A DNA stretch of 64,000 nucleotides from Aristolochia californica (Eukaryota; Streptophyta; Magnoliopsida; Piperales; Aristolochiaceae): assembly GCA_029961685.1 (NCBI GenBank), contig JARWKL010000001.1, positions 26,114,295 to 26,178,294 of the forward strand, in the 5' to 3' direction. Both the position numbers and the translations under genes were made by a program. Numbering within the stretch: the first letter of the stretch is position 1; the number at the start of each line of letters is the position of its first letter. This document shows, in pieces, positions 10,001 to 24,000 of this stretch. The notes under the pieces were generated by a model. The model saw only the letters and a program-made list of their open reading frames with translations. It had not been told where the DNA came from and searched no databases.

Positions 10001-11738
10001 AATGAAAATTTTAGAGTTTATGTATGGAAAAAATTTAAAACAATAAAAAATTTTAGTAAAGAAAATTTATTCACACACCACAAATTTAGAACAAAATTTT
10101 TGTGGTCAAAGTTTGGGAAATTCCACTAGTTAACCCCCAACAACTTGGAATTTTATAAGAAAGAGATTTCTTCCACACATGCTTTAAAAACAAATAGGCA
10201 AGCTTGACACATGTTAAAGATGCAAACCACCTATGGATCCAATCCTTTTAGAGAGAATAACAAACGCTCATTAAATTCTAAAGTGAACGTGCGGTAGGAT
10301 ATTTACCTGAGTAAAAAAAGCTATTATTTTGCCCATTTACAAAAAGCTGACCTGACGATCATAGATGATTGTAAAGTGATTTATCTTGCGTAACGGGCTA
10401 TATTACCCTAAGAAATGACTTATGGATTGGGTGTCAACACTCAGTTAAAAATCCCTTGCCTCCCCCTTTTCCTAATGATTGCCAAACCTAATAAATCAAA
10501 ACTAAAAAGTGCACACAATCCTTAAACAATACTGTCACACTTTGGAATTATCACTCTCTACAATTGTCCATTGTGCATTTCCATTTGAGTTATACTCTTT
10601 TTTCTTAAATCAAAACTTTGAGTTTTTGCTCTCCCTTCATCCCGTAAACCAAAAAGGAAAATAGATCACAACAAAATGAAAATTTTAGAGTTTATGTATG
10701 GAAAAAATTTTAAACAATAACAAATGTAAGTAAAGAAAATTTCTTCACACACCACAAATGAACACAAAAGTTTTATTGTCCAAGTTTGGGAAATTCCACA
10801 AGTTCAATCCTAACAACTTGGAATTTTATCAGAAAGAGATTTCTTCCATGCTTGCTTTAAAAATTGATCTGCAAGCTTGAAAAATGTTAAAGGTGCGAAT
10901 CAACTATGGATCCAAACCATTTAAAGAGAATAAAAAATGCTCATTAAATTCTCAAGTGAACGTGCAGTGGGATATTTACCCGAGTCAAACATGCTATTAT
11001 TTTGCCCATTTACAATAAGCTGACGTAACATTCATAAATGATTGTAAAGTGATTTATCATGCGTAACAGGCTATATTACAATAAGAAATTACTTATGCAT
11101 TGGGAGTCAAGACTCAGTTAAAAATCCCCCGCCTCCCCCTTTTCTTGATGATTGCAAAACCTGATATATAAAAACTAGAAAGTGCTTACAATCCCAAAAA
11201 ATTACAGACGCTCTTTGGAATTATCCCTCTCTACATTTGTGCATTATGCATTTCAATTTTAGTTGTACACTTTTTTCTTAAATCAAAACTTTTAGTTTCG
11301 CTCTCCCTTTATCCCGTAAACAAAAAAGGCAAATAGATCACAAAAAAATGAAAATTTTAGAGTTGATGAATGGAAAAAATTTAAAACAATTACTAATGTA
11401 AGTAAAGAAATTTTTTCACACACCACAAAAGAACTCAAAAGTATTGTTGTCCAAGTTTGGGAAATTCCAATAGTTCAACCCTAACAGCTTTGAATTTTAT
11501 AAGAAAGAGATTTCATCCACACATGCTTTAAAAATGGATATGCGTGCTTGAAACATGTTAAAGATGTAAATCACCTATGGATCCAAACATTTTCAAGAGA
11601 ATGGCAAACGCTCATTAAATTCTCAAGTGAATGTGCAGTGGGATATTTACCTGAGTCAAAGAAGCCATTATTTTGCCCATTTACAAAAAGCTGACCTAAC
11701 GATCATAGATGATTGTAAAGTGATTTATCATGCATAAC
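7029..11738 (+). repeat. Satellite section 2, with two D-subtype monomers
   Basis: Monomer starts are 7029, 7701, 8373, 9048, 9721, 10395 and 11068. Copies 7029 and 10395 are the divergent D subtype: CCTAATAAATCAAAAC near the start, AGATATACTC instead of AGATGTACTC, and AAAAATGTTAAAGGTGC near the end. Each D monomer follows a monomer with the CTAGTTAACCCCC variant and precedes one with GAAAGTGCTTA, so a three-monomer order repeats. Sections 7701-9720 and 2594-4550 are collinear. Confidence 0.88.
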
Positions 11739-14700
11739 GGGCTATATTACCCTAAGAAATGACATCTGGATTGGGAGTCAACACTCAGTTAAAAATCCCC
11801 CGCCTCCCCCTTTTCCCGACGATTGCAAAACCTGATATATAAAAACTAAAAAGAGCTTACAATCCCAAAAAATTACAGACACTCTTTGGAATTATATCTC
11901 TCTACATTTGTGAAATGTGCATTTCCATTTTAGATGTACTCTTTTTTCTTAAATCAAAACTTTTAGTTTTCTCTCTCCCTTCATCCCGTAAACCAAAAAT
12001 GTAAATAGATCACAACAAAATGAAAATTTCAGAGTTTTTGTATGGAAAAAATTTAAACTATAACAAATCTAAGTAAAGAATATTTATTCACACACCACAA
12101 ATCAACATAAAAGTTTTGCTGTCAAAGTTTGGGAAATTCCAGTAGTTGTTGATCCTATCAGCTTGGAATTTTATAAGAAAGAGATTTCTTCCACACATGC
12201 TTTAAAAAGGGATATGCATGCTTGAAACATGTTAAAGATGCAAATCACCTACGGATCCAAACCTTTTAAAGAGAATAACAAATGCTCATTAAATTATCAA
12301 GTGAACGTACGGTGGGATATTTACCCGAGTCAAACAAGCCATTATTTTGCCCATTTACAAAAACCTGACCTAACGATCATAGACGATTGTAAAGTGATTT
12401 AACATGCAAAACGGGCTATATTACCCAAAGAAATTATTTATGGATTGGGAGTCAACACTCAATTAAAAATCCCCCGTCTCTCCCTTTTCCCAATGATTGC
12501 AAAACCTGATACATAAAAACTAAAATGTGCTTACAATCCCTAAATATTATAGGAAGTCTTTGGAATTATCTCTCGCTACATTTGTGCAATGTGCATTTCC
12601 AATTTAGATGTACTCTTTTTTCTTAAAACAAAACTTAGAGTTTTCGCTCTCCCTTCATCCCGTAAACCAAAAAGTTAAATATATCACAACAAAATGAAAA
12701 TTTGAGTTGATGTCTGGAAAAAATTTAAAACAATAACAAATGTAAGTAAAGAAAATTTATTCACACACCAAATATGAACACAAAAGTTTTGTTGTCCAAG
12801 TTTGGGAAATTCCACTAGATCAACCCTAAACAATTGGAATTTTATAAGAAAGAGATTTCTTCCACGCATGCTTTAAAAATGGATATGCATGCTTGAAATA
12901 AGTTAAAGATGCAAATAACCTATGGATCCAAACCTTTTAAAAAGAATAAAAAATACTCAATAAGTTTTCAAGTGAACGTTCGGTGGGATATTTACCCGAG
13001 TCAAACAAGCTATTATTTTACCAATTTACAAAAAGCTGACCTAATGATCATAGATGATTGTAAAATGATTTATCATGTGTAACGGGCTACATTACCCTAA
13101 GAATTGACTTATGGATTGGGAGTCAACACTCAGTTAAAAATCCCCCGCCTCCCTCTTTTCCCGACGATTGCAAAACCGGACATATAAAAACTAAAAAGAG
13201 CTTACAATCCCTAAAAATTATAGACACTCTTTGGAATTATCTCTCTCTACATTTGTGCATTGTGCATTTCCGTTTTAGATGTACTCTTTTTTCTTAAATC
13301 AAAACTTTTAATTTTCGCTCTCCCTTCATCCCGTAAACCAAAAAGGCAAATAGATCACAACAAAATGAAAATTTTAGAGTTTTTGAATCGAATAAATTTC
13401 AACAATAACAAATGTAAGTAAAGAAAATTTATTCACACACCACAAATGAACACAAAAGTTTTGTTGTCCAAGTTTGGGAAATTCCACTAGTTCTTGACCC
13501 TAACAGCTTGGAAGTTTATCAGAAGTAGATTTCTTCCACACATGCTTTAAAAATGGATATGCATGCTTGAAACATGTTAAAGATCCAATTCACCTATGGA
13601 TCCAAACCTTTTAAAGAGAATAACAAATGCTCAATAAATTCTAGAGTGAACGTGCGATGGGATTTTTACCCGAGCCAAACAAACCATTATTTTGTGCATT
13701 TACAAAAAGCTGACCTAATGATCATACACGATTGTAAAGTGATTTATCATGCGTAACGGGCTATATTACCCAAAGAAATGACTTATTGATTGGGAGTCAA
13801 CACTCAATTAAAAATCCCCCATCACGCCCTTTTACCGATGATTGAAAAACCTGATATATAAAAACTAAAAAGACCTTACAATCCCTAAAAATTGTAGACA
13901 CTCTTTGGAATTATCTCTCGCTACATTTGTGCATTGTGCATATCCATTTTGGATGTATTCTTTTTTCTTAAATCAAAACTTAGAGTTTTCGCTCTCCCTT
14001 CATCCCGTAAACCAAAAAGGCAAATAGATCACAACAAAATAAAAATTTGAGTTTAGGTCTGGAAAAAATTTAAAACAATAACAAATGTAAGTAAAGAAAA
14101 TTTATTCACACACCACAATTGAACACAAAAGTTTTTTTGTCCAAGTTCCAGAAATTCCACTAGTTATTGACCCTAACAGCTTGGAATTTTATAAGAAAAT
14201 GATTTCTTCCATACATGCTTTAAAAAAAATATGCATGCATGAAACATGTTAAAGATGCAAATAACCTACGGATCCAAACCTTTTAAAGAGAATAACAAAT
14301 GCTCATTAAATTCTCAAGTGAACGTGCTATTGGATATTTATAGGAGTAAAATAAGCAATTATTTTGCCCTTTTACAAAAAGTTGACCTAACAATGAAAGA
14401 TGATTGTAAAGTAATTTATCATTCGTAAAAGGCTTTATTACAATAAGAAATGACTTATGGATTGGGAGTCAACACTCAGTTAAAAATCCCTGCCTCGCCC
14501 TTTTCCCGACGATTGAAAAACCTTATATATAAAACCTAAAAAGAGCTCACAATCCCTAAAACTTGCAGTCACTCTTTCTAATTATCTCTCTCTACATTTG
14601 TGCATTTTTTCATTTCCATTTTAGATGTACTCGTTTTTCTTAAATCAAAACTTTAAGTTTTCGCTCTCCCTTCATCTTGTAAACCAAAAAGGCAAATAGT

Positions 14701-15776
14701 TTACAACAAAAAGAAAATTTTACAGTTTACGTATGGAAAAAATTTTAAACAATAACAAATGTGAGTAAAGAAAATTTATTCACACACCACCAATGAACTC
14801 AAAAGTTTTGTTGTACAAGTTTTAGAAATTCCACTAGTGGTTGACGCTAGCAGCTGGGAATTTTATAAGACAGAGATTTCTTCCACACATCCTTTAGAAA
14901 TGGATATGCATGTTTGAAACATGTTAAAGATGCAAATCACCTATGGATCCAACCCTTTCAAAGAGAATAAAAAACACTCATTAAATTCTCAAGTGAACGT
15001 TCAGTTGGATATTTACCCGAGTAAAACAAGCAATTATTTTTCCAATTTACAAAAAGTTGACCTAAAGATCATAGATGATTGTAAAGTGATTCATCATGCG
15101 TAACGGGCTATATTGCCCTAAGAAATGACTTATGGATTGGGAGTCAACACTCAGTTAAAAATCCCCCGCCTCCCCCTTTTCCCGATGATTGCAAAACCAG
15201 ATATATAAAAAATAAAAAGAGCTTACAATCCTTAAAAATTATAGACACTGTTTGGAATTATCTCTCTACATTTGTGCAATGTGCAATTCCATTTTATATG
15301 TACTCTTTTTTGTTAAATCAAAGCTTTTAGTTTTTGCTCTGCCTTCATCCCGTAAACCAAAAAGGCAAATAGATCAAAACAAAATGAAAATTTTAGAGTT
15401 TTTGTAGGGAAAAAATTTAAACAATGACAAATGTAAGTAAAGAAAATTTATTCACACACCACAAATGAACACAAAATTTTTGTTGTCCAAGTTTGGGAAA
15501 TTCCACTAGTTGTTGACCCTAACAGCTTGGAATTTTATAAGAAAGAGAAATCTTCCACACATGCTTTACAAATTGATATGCATGGTTAAAATATGTTAAA
15601 GATGCAAATCACCTATGGATCCAAACCAATTAAAGAGAATACCAAACCCTCATTAAATTCTCAAGTGAACGTGCAGTGGGATATTTACCTGAGTCAAACA
15701 ATCCATTATTTTTCCCATTTACAAAAAGTTGACCTGACGATCATAGATGATTGTAATGTGATTTATCATGCGTAAC
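11739..15776 (+). repeat. Satellite section 3
   Basis: Monomer starts are 11739, 12413, 13084, 13758, 14430 and 15105, all close to 672 bp. Most copies have the CTAGTTGTTGACCC form. The reading frame described at 54260-54442 is intact at 13574-13756, 14246-14428, 14921-15103 and 15593-15775, the longest run of consecutive intact copies in the window. Confidence 0.88.
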
Positions 15777-16730
15777 GGGCTATATTACCCTTTGAAATGA
15801 CATATGGATTGGGAGTCAACACTTAGTTAAAAATCCCCTACTTCCCCCTTTTCCCGACGATTACAAATCCAGATCTATAAAAATTGAAAAGATCTTACAA
15901 TCCCTAAAACTTACACACACTCTTTGAAATTATCTCTCTCTACATTTGAGCATTGTGCATTTCCATTTTAGATGTACTCTTTTTTTTAAATCAAAAATTT
16001 GAGTTTTCGCTCTCCCTTCATGCCGTAAACCAAAATGGCAAATAGATCACAACAAAATGAAAAATTTAGAGTTTATGTATGGAAAAAATTTAAAACAATA
16101 ACAAATTTAAGTAAATAAAATTTATTCACACACCACAAATGAAGACAAAAGTTTTGTTGTCCAAGTCTGGGAAATGCCACTAGTTGTTAACCCTAACAAC
16201 TTGGAATTTTATAAGAAAGAGATTTCTTCCACACATGCTTTAAAAACGGATATGCATGCTTGAAACATGTTAAAGATGCAAATCACCTATGGATCCAAAA
16301 CTTTTAAAGAGAATAACAAATGCTCATTAAATTCTCAAGTGAACGTGCAGTGGGATATTTACCTGAGTCAAACAAGCCATTATTTATCCCATATACAAAA
16401 AGCTGACCTAACGATCATTGATGATTGTAAAGTGATTTATCATACGTAACGGGCTATATTACCCTAAGAAATGACTTATGGATTTGGAGTCAACACTCAG
16501 TTAAAAATCCCCCACCTCCCCCTTTTCCCGACGATTGCCAAACCTGATATATAAAAACTAAAAAGAGCTTACCATCACTAAAAATTATAGACACTCGTCG
16601 GAATTATCTCTCTCTACATTTGTGCATTGTGCATTTCCATTTTAGTTGTACACTTTTTTCTTAAATCAAAACTTTTAGTTATCGTTTTCCCTTTATCCCG
16701 TAAAAAAAGGCAAATAGATCACAAAAAAAT

Positions 16731-16740
16731 GAAAATTTTT
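16731..16740 (+). other. Junction of a 62-bp deletion between GAAAATTTT repeats
   Basis: GAAAATTTTAGAG and GAAAATTTTTCACAC, normally about 62 bp apart, are fused into one copy. The monomer is 610 bp long. The identical junction occurs at 60104-60112. Confidence 0.88.
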
Positions 16741-18154
16741 CACACACCACAAATGAATACAAATTTTTTTTTGACCAAATTTGGGAAATTCAACTAGTTC
16801 AACCCTAACAGCTTAGAATTTTATAAGAAAGAGATTTCATCCACACACTTTAAAAATGGATATGCATGCTTGAAACATGTTAAAGATGCAAATCACCTAT
16901 GGATCCAAACCTTTTAAAGAGATTAACAAACGCTCATTAAATTCTCAAGTGAGCGTGCGGTGGGATATTTACCAGATTCAAACATACCATTATTTTGCCA
17001 ATTTCAAAAAAGCTGACCTAACAATCATAGATGATTGTAAAGTGATTTATCATGCATAACGGGATATATTACCCTAAGAAATGACTTATGGATTGGGAGT
17101 CAACACTCAGTTAAAAATCCCCCGCCTCCCCCTTTTCTCGACGATTGCAAAACCTTATATATAAATACTAAAAAGAGTTTAAATCGCTAAAAACTAAAGA
17201 CACTCTTTGTAATTATCTCTATCTACATTTTTGTATTGTGCATTTCCATTTTAGATGCACTCTTTTTTCATAAATCAAAACTTTGAGTTTTGGCTCTCCC
17301 TTCATCCCGTAAACCAAAAAGGCAAATAGATTGGAAGCAATTGAAAATTTTAGAGTTTATGTATGGAAAAATTTTGAAAGAATTAACAAATGTAAGTAAA
17401 GAAAATTTATTGACACACCACAAATGAACACAAAAGTTTTGTCGTCCAAGGTTGGGAAATTCCACTAGTTGTTGACCCTAACAGCTTGGAATTTTATAAG
17501 AAAGAGATTTCTTCCACATATGCTTTAAAAACGAATATGCATGCTAGAAACATGTTAAAGATGCAAATCACCTATGCATCCAAACCTTTTAAAGAGAATA
17601 ACGAAGGGTCATTAAATTCTCAAGTGAATGTGCGCAGGGATATTTACGCGAGTCAAACAAGCCATTATTTTGCCCATTAACAAAAAGCTGACCCAACGAT
17701 CATAGATGATTTTAAAGTGATTTTTCATGCATAACGGGCTATATTACCATAAGAAATGACTAATGGATTGGGAGTCAACACTCAGTTAAAAATCCCCTGC
17801 CTCCCCCTTTTCCCGACGATTGCAAAACCTAATAAATCAAAACTATAAAGAGCTCACAATCCCTAAACATTACAGTCACTCTTTGGAATTATCTCTCTCT
17901 ACATTTGTCCATTGTGCATTTTCATTTTAGATATACTCTTTTTTCTTAAATCAAAACTTTGAGTTTTCGCTCTCCCTTCATCCCATAAACCAAAAAGGCA
18001 AATAGATCATAACAAAATGAAAATTTTAGAGTTTACGTATGGAAAAAATTAAAAAAAAAACAAATGTAAGTAAAGAAAATTTATTCTCACACCAGAAATG
18101 AACACAAAAGTTTTGTTGTCCAAGTTTGTGAAATTCCACTAGTTCACCACTAAC

Positions 18155-18160
18155 AGCTTG
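18155..18160 (+). other. Junction of an approximately 60-bp deletion between AGCTTG repeats
   Basis: In this D monomer, AGCTTGGAATTTT and GCAAGCTTGAAAAATG have merged at AGCTTG, removing GAATTTTATAAGAAAG and the following bases. The matching D monomer at 61073 does not carry it. Confidence 0.85.
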
Positions 18161-21040
18161 AAAAAATGTTAAAGGTGCAAATAATCTATGGATCCAAACC
18201 ATTTAAAGAGAATAACAAACGCTCATTAAATTCTCAAGTGAACGTGCAGTGGGATATTTACCCGAGTCAAACATGCCATTATTTTGCCGATTTACAATAA
18301 GCTGACCTAATGATCATAGATGATTGTAAAGTGAATAATCTTGCATAACGGGCTATATTACCCTAAGAAATTAATTATGGATTCGGAGTCAATACTCAGT
18401 TAAAAATCCCCCGCCTCCCCCTTTTCCCGACATTTTCAAAACTGGATATATAAAAATTAAAAAGACCTTACAATCCCTAAAAATTACAGACACTCTTTGG
18501 AATTATCTCTCTCTACATTTGAGCATTGTGCATTTCCATTTTAGATGTACACTTTTTTCTTAAATCAAAACTTTGAGTTTTCTCACTCCCTTCATGCCAT
18601 AAACCAAAAAGGCAAATAGATCAAAACTAAAAGAAAATTTTAGAGTTTATGTATGGAAAAAATTTAAAACAATAACAAATGTAACTAAGGAAAATTTATT
18701 CACACACCGCAAATGAATTCAAAAGTTTTGTTGTCCAAGTTTTGGAAATTCCACTAGTTGTTGTCCCTAACACTTTGAATTTTATAAGAAAGAGATTTCT
18801 TCCACACATGCTTTAAAAATGGTATGCATGCTTGAAACATGTTAAAGATGCAAATCACCTATGGATCCAAAACTTGTAAAGAGAATAACAAACGCTCATT
18901 AAATTCTCAGGTGAACGTGCGGTGGGATATTTACCTGAGTCAAACCAGTCATTATTTTGCCCATAAAAAAAAAGCTGACCTAACGATCATAGATGATTGT
19001 AAAGTGATTTATCATGCGTGACGGGCTATATTACCCTCAGAAATGCATTATGGATTGGGAGGCCACACTCAGTTAAAAATCCCTTGCGTCCCCCTTTTCC
19101 TGACGATTGAAAAACCTGATATTCAAAAACTAAAAAGAGCTTACAATCTCTAAAAGTTATAGAAAATCTTTGGAATTATCTCTTTCCAAATTTGTGTATT
19201 GTGCATTTCCATTTTAGATGTACACTTTTTTCTTAAATCACAACTTTTTGTTTTCGCTCTCCCTTCATCCCGTAGACAAAAAAGGAAAATAGATCACAAA
19301 AAAATGAAAAGTTTAGAGTTGATGAATGTTAAAAAATTTTAAAAAAATAACAAATGTAAGGAAATAAAAATTTTCACACACCAAATATGAACACAAAAGA
19401 TTTGTTGTCCAAGTTTGAGAAATTCCACTAGTTCAACCCTAATAGCTTTGAATTTTATAAGATAGCGATTTCATCCACACATGCTTTAAAAATGGATATG
19501 CATGAATGCTTGAAACATATTAATGATGCAAATCACCTATGGATCCAAACCTTTTAAAGAGAAGAACAAATGCTCAATAAATTCTCAAGTGAACGTGCGG
19601 TGGGATATTTACCTGAGTCAAACAAGCCATTATTTTGCCCATTTACAAAAAGCCGACCTAACGATCATGGATGATTGTAAAGCGATTTATCATGCGTAAT
19701 GGGCTATATTACCCTAAGAAATGACTTATGGATTGGGAGTCAACACTCAGTTAAAAATCCCCACCTCCCCCTTTTCCCAACGATTGCAAAACCTGATATA
19801 TAAAAACTAAAAAGAGCTTTCAATCACTAAAAACTACAGACACTCTTTGGAATTATCTCTCTCTATATTTGTGCATTGTGCATTTCCATTTTAGATGTAG
19901 TCTTTTTTCATAAATAAAAATTTTGAGTTTTCGCTCTCCCTTCATCCCGTAAACCAAAAAGGCAAAAAGATCACAACCAAATGAAAATTTTAGAGTTTAT
20001 GAAAAAAATTAAAAAAAAAGAAATTTTGGAAAAGAAAATTTATTCACACACCACTAATGAGGAGAAAAGTTTTGTTGCCCAAGTTTGGGAAATTCTACTA
20101 GTTAACCCCTAATAGCTTGGAATTTTATAACAAAGAGATTTCTTCTACACATCCTTTAAAAACGAATATGCATGCTTGAGACATGTTAAATATGCAAATC
20201 ACCTATGGATCCAAACATTTGAAATAGATTAAAAAATGCTCATTAAATTCTCAAGTGAATGTGCGGTGGGGTATTTACCCGAGTCAAAAAAGCCATTATT
20301 TTTCCCAATTACAAAACGCTGACCTCACGATCATAGATGTTTGTAAAGTGATTTATCATGCGTAACGGGCTATATTACCCTAAGAAATGACTTATGGATT
20401 GGGAGTCAACACTCAGTTAAAAATCCCCTGCCTCCCTCTTTTCTCGATGATTGAAAAACCTAATAAATCAAAACTAAAAAGTGCGCACAATCCCTAAATA
20501 TTACAACCACTCTTGGGAATTATCTCTCTCTACATTTGTCCATTGTGCATTTCCATTTTAGATATACTCGTTTTTCTTAAATCAAAACTTTGAGTTTCGT
20601 TCTCCCTTCATCCCGTAAACCAAAAAGGTAAATAGATCACAACAAAATGAAAATTTTAGAGTCTATGTATGGAAAAATTTTAAAACAATAAAAAATGTAA
20701 GTAAAGAAAATTTATTCACAAAACCCAAATGAACACAAAAGTTTTGTTGTCCAAGTTTGGGAAATTCCACTAGTTGTTGACCCTAACAGCATAGAATTTT
20801 GTAAGAAAGAGATTTCTTCCACACATGCTTTAAAAACGGATATGCATGTTTGACACATGTTAAAGATGCAAATCACCTATGGACCCAAAACTTTTAAAGA
20901 GAATAACAAACACTCACTAAATTCTCATGTGAACGTGCGGTGCGATATTTACCTGAGTCAAACAAGCCTTTATTTTTCCCATTTGTAAAAAGCTGACTTA
21001 ACGATCATAGATCATTGTAAAGTGATTTATCATGCGTAAC

Positions 21041-24000
21041 GGGATATATTACCCTAAGAAATGACATATGGATTGGGAGTCAACACTGTTAAAAATCCCC
21101 TGCCTCCCCCTTTTCCCAACGATTGCAAAACCTGATATATAAAGACTAAAAAGAGCTTACAATCCCTAAAAATTATAGACACTCTTTGGAATTATCTCTC
21201 TCTACATTTGTGCATTGTGAATTTCCTTTTTGGATGTACACTTCTTTCTTAAATCAAAACTTTTAGTTTTCGCTCTCCTTTCACCCCGTAAAGAGAAATG
21301 ACAAATAGATCATAAAAAAATGAAAGTTTTTAGAATTTATGAATGGAAAAAATTTAAAACAATAACAAATGTAAGTAAAGAAAATTTATTCACATACCAC
21401 AAATGAACACAAATGTTTTGTAGTCCAAGTTTGGAAAATTCCACTAGTTCAACTCTAACAGCTTGGAATTTTATAAGAAAGAGATTTCATCCACACATGC
21501 TTTAAAAATTGATATGCAAGCTTGAAAAATGTTAAAGGTGCAAATCGACTACGGATCCAAACCTTTTACAGGGAATAGCAAACGCTCATTAAATTCTCAA
21601 GAACGTGCGGTGGGATATTTACCTAAGTCAAACGTGCCATTATTTTTCCCATTTACAATAAGCTGACCTAACGATCATAGATGATTGTAAAGTGATTTAT
21701 CATGCGTAATGGGCTATATTACCCTAAGAAATGACATATGGATTTGGAGTCAACACTCAGTTAAAAATCCCATGCCTCCCCCTTTTCTCGACAATTGCAA
21801 AACCTAATATATAAATACTAGAAAGTGCTTACAATCCCTTAAAATAACAGACTCTCTTTGGAATTATCTCTCTCTACTTTTGTGCATTGTGCATTTCCAT
21901 TTTAGATGTACTATTTTTTTTTAAATCAAAACTTTGAGTTTTCGCTCTCCCTTCATCCCGTAAACCAAAAAGGCAAATAGATCACAACAAAATCAAAATT
22001 TTAGAGTTTATGTACGGCAAAAATTTAAAACAATAATTAATTTACATAAAGAAAATTTATGCACACACCACAAATGAACACAAAAGTTTGTTGTCCAAGT
22101 TTGGCAAAATCCACTAGTTCAACCCTATCAGCGTGGAATTTTATAAGAAAGATATTTCTTCCACACATGCTTTAAAAATGGATATGCATGCTTGAAATAT
22201 GTTCAAGATGCAAATCACCTATGGAACCAAACCTTTTGAAGAGAATAACAAATAGTCATTAAATTCTCAAGTGAACGTGCGGTGGGATATTTACCCAAGT
22301 CAAACAAGCCATTCTTTTGCCCATTTACAAAAAGCTGACCTAACGATCATAGATGATTGTAAAGTGATTTATCATGCGTAACGGGGTATATTACCCAAAG
22401 AAATGACTTATGGATTGGGAGTCAACACTCGGTTAAAAATTCCCCACCTCCCCCTTTTCCCGACAATTGCAAAACCATATATAAAAATTAAAAAGAGCTT
22501 ACAATCCCTAAAAATTACAGACAATCTTTGGAATTATCTCTCTCTAAATTTGTGCATTGTGCATTTCCATTTTATATGTACTCTTATTTCTTAAATCAAA
22601 ACTTTGAGTTTTCGCTCTCCCTTCATCCCATAAACAAAAAAGGCAAATAGATCACAACAAAATGAAAATTTTAGAGTTTTTGTTTGGAAAAAATTTAAAA
22701 CAATAACAAATGTAAGTAAAGAAAATTTATTCACACACCACAAATGAACACAAAATTTTGTTGTCCATGTTTGGGAAATTCCACTAGTTGTTGACCTTAA
22801 CAGCTTGGAATTTTATAAGAAAGAGATTTCTTCCACACATGCTTTAAAAATGGATATGCATGCTTCAAATAGTTTAAAGATGCAAATCACCTATGGATCC
22901 AAACCATTTAAAGAGAATAACAAACGCGCATTAAATTCTGAAGGGAACGTGTGGGGGGATATTTACCCGAGTCAAACAAGCCGTTATTTTGCCTATTAAC
23001 AAAAAGCTGACCAAATGAAGATAGATGATTTTAAAATGATTTTTCATGCGTAATGGGCCATATTACGCTAAGAAATGACATATGGATTGGGAGTCAACAC
23101 TCAGTTAAAACTCCTCTGCCTCTCCCTTTTCTTGACGATTTCAAAACCTAATAAATCAAAACTAAAAAGAGATCACAATCCGTAAATATTACAATCACTC
23201 TTTGGAATTATCTCTCTCTACATTTTTCCATTGAGCATTTCCATTTTAGATATACTCTTTTTTCTTAAATCAAAACTTTGAATTTTTTCTCTCCCATCAC
23301 CCTGTAAACCAAAAAGACAAATCCATCATTACAAAATGAAAATTTTAGAGTTTATGTGTGGAAAAAATTTTAAACAAAAACAAATGTAAGTAAAGAAAAT
23401 TTCTTCACATACCACAAATGAACACAAAAGTTTTGTCGTCCAAGTTTTGGAAATTCCACTAGTTCAACCATAACAGCTTGGAATTTTATAAGAAAGAGAT
23501 TTCTTCCACGCATGCTTTAAAAATGGATATGCAATCTTGAAAAATGTTAAAGGTGAAAATCGACTACGGATCCAAACCTTTTAAAGAGAATAACAAACAC
23601 TCATTAAATTCTCAAGTGAACGTGCGGTGGGATATTTACCCGAGTCAAACAAGCCATTATTTTGCCCATTTACAAAAAGCTGACCTAATGATCATAGATG
23701 ATTGTAAAGAAATTTTTCATGTGTAACGGGCTATAATACCCTAAGAAATTACTTATTGATCGGGAGTCAACACTCAGTTAAAAATCCCCCGCCTCCCCCT
23801 TTTCCCGACGTTTGCAAAACTTGATATATAAAAACTATAAAGAGATTACAATCCCTAAAAATTACAGACACCCTTTGGAATTATCTCTCTCTACATTTGT
23901 GCATTGTGCTTTCTAGATGTACTCTTTTTTCTGAAATAAAAACTTTGAGTTTTCGCTCTCCCTTCATCCCATAAACCAAAAAGGCAAATAGATCACAAAA

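Larger units (their letters stand above)
15777..21040 (+). repeat. Satellite section 4, copy 1 of a long-range duplicated block
   Basis: Monomer starts are 15777, 16451, 17061, 17736, 18350, 19023, 19701 and 20367. The subtype order is P (CATTTGAGCATTGTGC with CCAAAACTTTT), Q (CACAAAAAAATG with a 62-bp deletion), A (CTAGTTGTTGACC), D, P, Q, C (CTAGTTAACCCC) and D. The order of 59152-63792 matches it. The monomers at 16451 and 17736 are short (610 and 614 bp) through deletions at 16731-16740 and 18155-18160. The copy at 20367 starts as D but ends as P. Confidence 0.85.
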
